Shown here: positions 1 to 4,135 of the stretch, piece after piece
Layout of the letters: each line of letters starts with the position of its first letter
Numbering within the stretch: position 1 is the stretch's first letter
Assembly (NCBI GenBank): GCA_965652545.1
Contig: CBFGWV010000303.1
Coordinates: 1-5,760, forward strand
Reading direction: 5' to 3'
Length of the DNA: 5,760 bases
Origin: CBFGWV01 sp965652545
Lineage (GTDB): Bacteria; Pseudomonadota; Gammaproteobacteria; Competibacterales; Competibacteraceae
Position numbers and translations under genes: made by a program
Notes under the pieces: model-generated
Database searches by the model: none
Told to the model about the DNA's origin: nothing
Seen by the model: the letters and a program-made list of their open reading frames with translations, nothing else

Positions 1-1177
1 GCACACCCACCGACAACCGGCTGACGCTGGAGACGGCGAACAAGACCATGCCCACCGGCGGCGTCAGCAAGCCGACCATCGAGCACATGATCATGATCAC
101 CCCGAACTGGACCGGGTCCACCCCGATGGCGGTGATCACCGGCAGGAACAACGGCACGCACAGCACGATGACGGCGATGCCCTCAAGGAACATGCCCAGC
201 ACCAGCAGGATGGCCACGATGATGGCGAGGATGACCGCCGGGCTGTCGGACACCGCCAGCAAGGCGGTGACGATCTGGTTGGGAATGCGCTGGTGGATCA
301 GCAGCCAGCCGAAAAAGCCTGCCGCGGCGATCACGAACATCACGCGGACGGTGTGCAGCAACGTCTCCCACAGGATGCGCGGCAGATCGCGCACGCCGAT
401 CTCCCGATACACGAACATCGCCAGCACCAGCGCGTAGGCCGAGGCCACGACGCCGGCCTCCGTGGGGGTGAAGAAGCCGCCGAAGATGCCGCCGATGATG
501 ATCACCGGCGTGAGCAGGGACAGCCCCGCGTCGCAAAAGCTGTGCAGTCGTTGGCGTAGCGAACAGCGCTGCTCGCGCGGCATATCGGTCGCCACCGAGA
601 CCGCGAAGACGGTCAACATCAAGGCCGCCGCCATCAGCAGGCCGGGCACCACGCCGGCGAGAAACAGCTTGGAGACGGACACCCCGGTGATCGACGAATA
701 CAGCACGAACGGAATCGACGGTGGGAAGACCGGGCCGATAGTCGATGAGGCGGCGGTAATGGCGGCAGAGAATTTCGGGTCGTAGCCACGGTCGTTCATG
801 GCTTTGAGTTCGATCTGCCCCAGGCCCGCGGCATCCGCCACCGCCGCCCCGGACATGCCGGAGAACAGCAGGCTGGCCAGCACATTCACCTGCCCCAGCC
901 CGCCTCGGATATGACCGACGCAGTCATTGGCGAAGCGGAAGATCCGCTCGGTGATGCCGCCGGTGTTCATGAGGTTGCCGGCCAGGATGAAGAACGGTAT
1001 GGCCAACAGCGTGAACGCCGTGGTGGCCGAGAACATGCGCTGGGGCAGCATGGCGAGAATGCCGACGTCGCCCTGCCCCACATAGACGATGACCGCGGTC
1101 AACCCGAGGGCGACCGCCACCGGAAGGCCCAGGGCGATCAAGCCCACGAGCCCGGCAAGAATGACGAGCGATAGCAT
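1..1177 (-). CDS. dctM: TRAP transporter large membrane subunit, DctM family (C-terminus cut by window edge)
   Basis: This is the large integral-membrane subunit of a tripartite ATP-independent periplasmic (TRAP) transporter, which uses an ion gradient (usually Na+) to import an organic acid delivered by a periplasmic binding protein. The frame is open from the ATG at 1177 to the left edge, giving 392 codons; family members are usually about 425-430 residues, so roughly 35 are missing. Almost the whole protein is hydrophobic membrane segments. Family hallmarks are FSGMSGAAVADAAGLGQIE (residues 105-123), the SSTIGPVFPPSIP hairpin region (144-156), GGIFGGFFTPTEAG (229-242) and GLLTPPVG (369-376). 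The N-terminus starts directly with a DctM-type membrane helix, so no DctQ domain is fused to it. A GAGG ribosome-binding site (1183-1186) lies 5 nt before the ATG. It is the third gene of the leftward operon, 60 bp after dctP. I see no frameshift. The substrate is not predictable from this subunit. Confidence 0.95.
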   Translation of the reverse strand, partial: MLSLVILAGLVGLIALGLPVAVALGLTAVIVYVGQGDVGILAMLPQRMFSATTAFTLLAIPFFILAGNLMNTGGITERIFRFANDCVGHIRGGLGQVNVLASLLFSGMSGAAVADAAGLGQIELKAMNDRGYDPKFSAAITAASSTIGPVFPPSIPFVLYSSITGVSVSKLFLAGVVPGLLMAAALMLTVFAVSVATDMPREQRCSLRQRLHSFCDAGLSLLTPVIIIGGIFGGFFTPTEAGVVASAYALVLAMFVYREIGVRDLPRILWETLLHTVRVMFVIAAAGFFGWLLIHQRIPNQIVTALLAVSDSPAVILAIIVAILLVLGMFLEGIAVIVLCVPLFLPVITAIGVDPVQFGVIMIMCSMVGLLTPPVGMVLFAVSSVSRLSVGV

Positions 1178-1237
1178 GGAGACCTCGTCGAGGCCGGCGC
1201 AGTCTGTGTGGGCCGCGCCGGCGGCAGTATTAGCCGG
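1178..1237 (-). promoter_or_regulatory. dctP-dctM intercistronic hairpin region
   Basis: The 60-bp gap contains a perfect 8-bp inverted repeat made only of G and C: arms at 1193-1200 (GCCGGCGC) and 1215-1222 (GCGCCGGC), separated by 14 nt. No T-run follows in the direction of transcription, so it is not a standard intrinsic terminator. Next to it, CCTC (1183-1186) and GAGG (1190-1193) can pair on either strand around a 3-nt loop, which in the mRNA would cover the Shine-Dalgarno sequence of dctM. Stem-loops between a binding-protein gene and its permease gene are known in other transport operons to stabilise the upstream message and keep the binding protein in excess. That role here is inference. 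Confidence 0.5.
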
Positions 1238-2224
1238 TCACTTCGCGAGGAAGCTCATGAAGGTATCCAGGTTCTCCTTGCCGGAGAACTCGGCGATCCG
1301 CGCATACGCCGGCGCCATCTTGGCGCGAAAGGCCGCAAGGTCCGGCCGAGTCACCTGCATGCCCGCCGCGCTGAGCTGACGGATCTCGTCCTCTTCCTGC
1401 TCGGCCACCAGCTTGCGCATCAGCGCCCCGGCAGCCTTGCTCTCTTCGCGCACAATCCCTTGCTGCTCGGGTGTCAGGCTGTCCCAGGTGGTCTTGCTGA
1501 TCACGTGCACCATGCTGTTGTACGAGTGCCGGGTCAGCGCCAGGTGCTTCTGGAACTCGTTGAGTTTGAAGTGGTGGATGACGCCGATGGGGTTCTCTTG
1601 CCCGTCGACGACACCCTGGTTTAGGGCGTTGGGCAGTTCAGGAAAGGCGATCTGCGTCGCGCTGGCGCCCAGCGCCTCCATGGCGGCCACCAACTGGACC
1701 TCCGGCGGCGTGCGCATCTTCAGGCCGACCATATCCTCGGGGGTTTCGATGGGGCGGACGTTGTTGGTGACGTTGCGGAAGCCGTACTCCCAGTTGGCCA
1801 GCAGGATCAGGCCTTGGGCTTCCAGCTTCGGCGCCGCCCAGTCGTTGAACGGGCCATCCAGAACCTCGTGGGCGTGCGCATAGTCGCGAAAGGCGAACGG
1901 GGCCATGACGGTGCCGAAGGCCTTTTCGTATTTATCCAGCCCGCCCTGGGTGGGCAGGTTCATGTCCACGGCGCCAAGCACCGTCTGCTCCAGCTGTTCG
2001 GGCGGAGAACCCAACTGATTGGCCGGGTAGATCGATACCGTGACCTCGCCGTCGGTGCGCTCGGCCACCGCCGCGGCGAACTGCATGGCGGCGATATGCC
2101 CAGGGTGGGTTTCGGCGGCGAAGTGGGCAAAGCGCAGCTCGGTCTGGGCGAATGCCGCTGTGCCGAACGCGGCGGCAACGCTGGTGGCGGCAAGCACCGC
2201 CAGGTGTTTGCGAATCGTCTTCAT
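1238..2224 (-). CDS. dctP: TRAP transporter periplasmic solute-binding protein, DctP family
   Basis: This is the periplasmic receptor of the TRAP transporter, which captures a carboxylate and hands it to the membrane subunits. The 328-residue length is typical. A Sec signal peptide is clear: positive MKTIRKH, then an Ala/Val/Leu-rich core, then AFA (24-26) with likely cleavage before QTELRFAH. Family landmarks are the Asn-Gln-Leu-Gly segment (69-72), YGFRNVTNN (147-155), GLKMRTPP (167-174) and ALNQGVVDGQENP (200-212). Arg171 is the residue that in characterised DctP proteins forms the salt bridge with the ligand carboxylate; Arg150 and Asn211 are also at usual ligand-pocket positions. A TTG codon at 2233 would extend the frame by three residues, but the GGAGG ribosome-binding site (2235-2239) would then be only 1 nt away; the ATG at 2224 leaves 10 nt and gives a normal signal peptide. 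It follows the dehydrogenase by 48 bp and precedes dctM by 60 bp. No dctQ lies beside it. The ligand is probably a small hydroxy- or oxo-carboxylate, which is inference. Confidence 0.96.
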   Translation of the reverse strand: MKTIRKHLAVLAATSVAAAFGTAAFAQTELRFAHFAAETHPGHIAAMQFAAAVAERTDGEVTVSIYPANQLGSPPEQLEQTVLGAVDMNLPTQGGLDKYEKAFGTVMAPFAFRDYAHAHEVLDGPFNDWAAPKLEAQGLILLANWEYGFRNVTNNVRPIETPEDMVGLKMRTPPEVQLVAAMEALGASATQIAFPELPNALNQGVVDGQENPIGVIHHFKLNEFQKHLALTRHSYNSMVHVISKTTWDSLTPEQQGIVREESKAAGALMRKLVAEQEEDEIRQLSAAGMQVTRPDLAAFRAKMAPAYARIAEFSGKENLDTFMSFLAK

Positions 2225-2272
2225 ACAATCCAATCCTCCGTCCTATCGTTTTGGGTGTATCACTGCCCGCCG

Positions 2273-3172
2273 CTAAAGGCGCGCCTCGATACCTGTCAGC
2301 CGTTCGTAGGCTTTGATGACGGCTGTGCAGCCTTCGTCCCCGTGACCGAGAATGCTGGCCAGGGCGTAGGTTTGGTGGACCGCTTCGGCCATGAAGCCAG
2401 GCAGGCCCGCGGCCTCCAGCCAGTGGGCGTAATAGCGGACGTCCTTCTGGGCATTGGCCAGCGACATGTGCGGGGTAAAGTCGCCCTCGAGCGTGGCCTG
2501 GCCGTAGAGGTCCATCATTCCGGACCGGCCCCCGGCGGCCGAGATGATGCCGATCACCTTGTTCAGGTCCAGCCCGTCGCGGGCGGCCAGGGCGAAGCCC
2601 TCGCACCACGACGCGACGTTGGCGAAGGCGATGTAGTTGTGGATGAGCTTCAGGCGTATGGCGTGACCGGCAGGCCCCACGTGGAAGACATTCTCGGCAT
2701 AGGCCGCGAACATCGGCCGTAGACGCTCCAGAAGCTCGGTATCGCCGCCGAACAGCACATTGACCTCGCCGCGCTCGGCATGTGCCGGGGTGCGGGTCAT
2801 CGGTGCCTCGGCGTAGGCGATATCGCGGGCGGCGCATTCGGCCCGCATACGGTCGACGTGTTCGGGCGACACCGTGGTGTGATCGAGAAACACGCTGCCC
2901 GGACGCATCCTGGCGAGCACACCGTCTGCGCCCAAGGCAATGCCTTGTACCGCTTCGGCCGTGGTGACGCAGACGGCCAGGACGTCTACGGCAGCGGCCA
3001 TGTCGGCTGCGCTGGCTGCGACGGTGGCGCCCTGCTCCACTGCCGCGGCGACGGTCTCCGGGCGCAGGTCCAGCACCGACACCGGCCAACCGTGCTTGAG
3101 CAGGTTTTTGACCAACCCCCGCCCCATGCCGCCGAGACCGATGAAGCCGATGGCTGTCGGTTGCTTGCTCAT
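2273..3172 (-). CDS. NAD(P)-dependent beta-hydroxyacid dehydrogenase (3-hydroxyisobutyrate dehydrogenase / tartronate-semialdehyde reductase superfamily)
   Basis: This cytoplasmic oxidoreductase of 299 residues has the usual length for the beta-hydroxyacid dehydrogenase family, which interconverts 3-hydroxy acids and their semialdehyde or oxo forms using NAD(P). The N-terminal Rossmann domain opens with IGFIGLGGMGRGL, giving the dinucleotide-binding GxGxxG at Gly12, Gly14 and Gly17. The C-terminal helical domain carries the catalytic Lys175 and the partner Asn179 (KLIHN), and the conserved lysine of AQKDVRYY (Lys243). The substrate loop, usually close to DAPVSGG, reads EAPMTRTP (122-129), so the Ser-Gly-Gly that cradles the carboxylate in known members is replaced by Thr-Arg-Thr. 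The specific substrate should therefore not be assumed. An AAAGGAG ribosome-binding site (3181-3187) sits 8 nt before the ATG. It is first in the leftward operon, directly downstream of the divergent control region. It may act on the imported acid or on the product of the ThDP enzyme. The superfamily is certain; the reaction is not. Confidence 0.93.
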   Translation of the reverse strand: MSKQPTAIGFIGLGGMGRGLVKNLLKHGWPVSVLDLRPETVAAAVEQGATVAASAADMAAAVDVLAVCVTTAEAVQGIALGADGVLARMRPGSVFLDHTTVSPEHVDRMRAECAARDIAYAEAPMTRTPAHAERGEVNVLFGGDTELLERLRPMFAAYAENVFHVGPAGHAIRLKLIHNYIAFANVASWCEGFALAARDGLDLNKVIGIISAAGGRSGMMDLYGQATLEGDFTPHMSLANAQKDVRYYAHWLEAAGLPGFMAEAVHQTYALASILGHGDEGCTAVIKAYERLTGIEARL

Positions 3173-3236
3173 TCCATACGCTCCTTTGGTGCCCGCTGGT
3201 GCGCGGTGCGTTTTTTCTACCTAAGCATAGATCAGG

Positions 3237-3247
3237 TTGTCTGACAA
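3237..3247. promoter_or_regulatory. Candidate operator TTGTCTGACAA for the FadR-type regulator
   Basis: The 11-bp site is a perfect palindrome: 5-bp arms TTGTC and GACAA around a single central T. FadR-subfamily GntR regulators typically bind short dyads with a GT core in one half and an AC core in the other, few bases apart, which this matches. It overlaps the candidate -10 of the leftward promoter (3244-3249) and could overlap a -35-like TTGTCT (3237-3242) of a rightward promoter, so one dimer could repress both arms. The palindrome is seen directly; its recognition by this regulator is inferred from position and family. Confidence 0.65.
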
Positions 3248-3264
3248 TATGACTTTGCGATACC
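3237..3264 (+). promoter_or_regulatory. Weak candidate promoter for the regulator-ThDP enzyme operon
   Basis: On the plus strand TTGTCT (3237-3242, four of six matches to the -35 consensus) lies 16 bp before GATACC (3259-3264), which is preceded by TGC, an extended -10-like context. The match to the -10 consensus is poor. Its main interest is that the -35 would coincide with the operator, allowing autoregulation. Other placements are possible. Confidence 0.2.
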
Positions 3265-3271
3265 GTGTGAA
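3244..3271 (-). promoter_or_regulatory. Candidate sigma-70 promoter for the dehydrogenase-TRAP operon
   Basis: Read on the minus strand, a -35-like TTCACA (3266-3271, five of six matches to TTGACA) is separated by 16 bp from a -10-like TATTGT (3244-3249, four of six matches to TATAAT). Transcription would start near 3237, leaving a leader of about 65 nt before the dehydrogenase ATG. The -10 falls inside the palindromic operator, which suits repression. This is a by-eye match in an A/T-richer stretch. I also considered TATGCT further downstream as a -10, but it has no -35 at proper spacing. Confidence 0.35.
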
Positions 3272-3275
3272 CCGT

Positions 3276-3299
3276 GTTCCGCAGTACGATTCGCGGAAC
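3276..3299. repeat. Inverted repeat GTTCCGC / GCGGAAC upstream of the regulator
   Basis: Two perfect 7-bp arms, GTTCCGC (3276-3282) and GCGGAAC (3293-3299), flank a 10-bp spacer. The dyad lies between the main operator and the regulator's start and ends 5 bp before the alternative ATG at 3305. It could be a second protein-binding site with half-sites about 1.5 helical turns apart, or a hairpin in the regulator's leader. It does not resemble the FadR-type dyad, and no T-run follows it. Confidence 0.4.
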
Positions 3300-3346
3300 G
3301 GCCAATGAATTGCGATACGCGTTCCCGCGCTGAGGATGTCTTGCCC

Positions 3347-4093
3347 ATGAGCACGCCCGATCACTTCGAGCGAATCGAACGACCGCGTCGACTCCCCGAT
3401 GAAATCGCTCGGAGTATTTCCGCGGCCATCGAATCCGGTCAGTTGAAGCCGGGCGACCGTCTGCCCACCGAGCACGCCTTGTCGCGGCAGTTCGGTGTCG
3501 CGCGCACGGTGGTGCGCGAGGCCATCTCCCTGCTCAAGTACGACGGGGTCATCCGTGCCCGCCAGGGGGTCGGGGCGTTCATCAGCGAGCCGGGCGAGCG
3601 CACGGCGTTTCGCATCAGCCCCGCGTGCTTCGAAAAGCGTCGGCAGGTGGTGCAGCTATTGCAGTTGCGCAACGGCGCCCAGGCCGAAGCCAGTGCCCTG
3701 GCAGCGCTGGCCCGCAGCGATGCGCAGTTGCGTGAGATCCACAACCACTTGGCGGCCATGGGTGACGCGGTGACCCGGGGCGAGGCGCAGATCGAGCGCC
3801 GTGTGGATGCGCAGTCGGCGTTCTACCGGGCGATTACCGAGGCCTCGGGGAACGAGTACTTTGTCGAGTTCATCGGCATGATAGAGGCCCGGATCATGGA
3901 GAACCTGCGCTCGGTGGTGATCAAGAACGCCCGCGCCACCGAATGGGGTGTCCATGTACTGGAGGAGCATCGCGCCGTCTTCGAGGCGATCTGCGCCCAG
4001 GATGCCACTGCCGCGCGGGATGCCACCCGTCGGCATTTCGAGCGCGCCGCCAAGCGGCTGGCCGACCGGGCGGATCTGGCCGACACCCAGTAA
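3347..4093 (+). CDS. GntR-family transcriptional regulator, FadR subfamily (FCD domain)
   Basis: This DNA-binding regulator probably controls the whole cluster. From the ATG at 3347 it has 248 residues, normal for the subfamily. Residues 14-80 form the winged helix-turn-helix, with the GntR signature LPTEHALSRQFGVARTVVRE (39-58) followed by the wing GVIRARQGVGAFI (67-79). Residues about 100-240 form the all-helical FCD effector domain (QLRNGAQAEASALAALA at 106-122; EASGN at 165-169). FCD domains often hold a metal through Asp and three His. Here His208 (EEHRAVF) and His230 (RRHFERA) are kept, but the usual D-x3-H motif reads Gln156-Ser-Ala-Phe-Tyr160, so two ligands appear lost. The start is uncertain: an upstream in-frame ATG at 3305 adds 14 residues with only a weak GGA before it, whereas GAGG (3332-3335) lies 11 nt before the ATG at 3347, which also fits family N-termini. 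The ThDP gene follows 42 bp downstream, suggesting co-transcription. Repression with relief by the substrate is the usual mode and is inferred here. Confidence 0.93.
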   Translation: MSTPDHFERIERPRRLPDEIARSISAAIESGQLKPGDRLPTEHALSRQFGVARTVVREAISLLKYDGVIRARQGVGAFISEPGERTAFRISPACFEKRRQVVQLLQLRNGAQAEASALAALARSDAQLREIHNHLAAMGDAVTRGEAQIERRVDAQSAFYRAITEASGNEYFVEFIGMIEARIMENLRSVVIKNARATEWGVHVLEEHRAVFEAICAQDATAARDATRRHFERAAKRLADRADLADTQ

Positions 4094-4125
4094 GAAAACG
4101 ACAACCGGTATGACTACCAAGGCAT

Positions 4126-4130
4126 AGGAG
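4126..4130 (+). promoter_or_regulatory. Ribosome-binding site of the ThDP enzyme gene
   Basis: AGGAG lies 5 nt before the ATG at 4136 and fixes this start. The nearby ATG at 4110 is in another frame and has no such site. The rest of the 42-bp gap after the regulator (4094-4135) shows neither a terminator hairpin nor a convincing promoter, which supports read-through from the regulator gene. Confidence 0.75.
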
Positions 4131-4135
4131 ACACC

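Larger units (their letters stand above)
3173..3346. promoter_or_regulatory. Divergent control region between the dehydrogenase-TRAP operon and the regulator-ThDP operon
   Basis: This 174-bp stretch is the only sizeable non-coding region in the window and is locally more A/T-rich than its flanks (about 3210-3290). It contains a palindromic operator candidate at 3237-3247, a second dyad at 3276-3299, candidate promoters in both directions and ribosome-binding sites at both ends. If the regulator starts at the earlier ATG (3305), the non-coding part shrinks to 132 bp. The arrangement, with the regulator transcribed away from the genes it probably controls, is typical of GntR-family local regulation. 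Confidence 0.75.

Noticed and set aside
11..20. CGACAACCGG occurring both near the left edge and at 4099-4108
   Set aside because: A 10-base match, one copy inside the dctM coding sequence, is within chance for this composition and has no partner half-site.
183..536. Minus-strand 117-codon frame inside dctM, considered as a sign of a frameshift
   Set aside because: Reading the DctM frame from 1177 to the left edge gives continuous, correctly ordered family motifs, so dctM is intact and this frame is a shadow.
1814..2722. Plus-strand open frame (302 codons) antisense to dctP and the dehydrogenase
   Set aside because: It has no ribosome-binding site or domain features and spans two real genes and their gap.
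3210..3216. Run of T on the plus strand at the edge of the control region, considered as a terminator tail
   Set aside because: No GC-rich stem precedes it on the plus strand in terminator geometry, and no plus-strand gene ends there; it lies in the leader of the leftward operon.
1932..3305. Long minus-strand open frame (457 codons) overlapping the dehydrogenase and the start of dctP
   Set aside because: It is out of frame with two genes that have clear family motifs, is rich in Arg/His/Gly as expected of a shifted frame in GC-rich DNA, has no recognisable domain and would cross the control region.
4107..4118. Inverted repeat GGTA-TGAC-TACC before the ThDP gene
   Set aside because: Four-base arms are too short to distinguish from chance and do not match the upstream operator.
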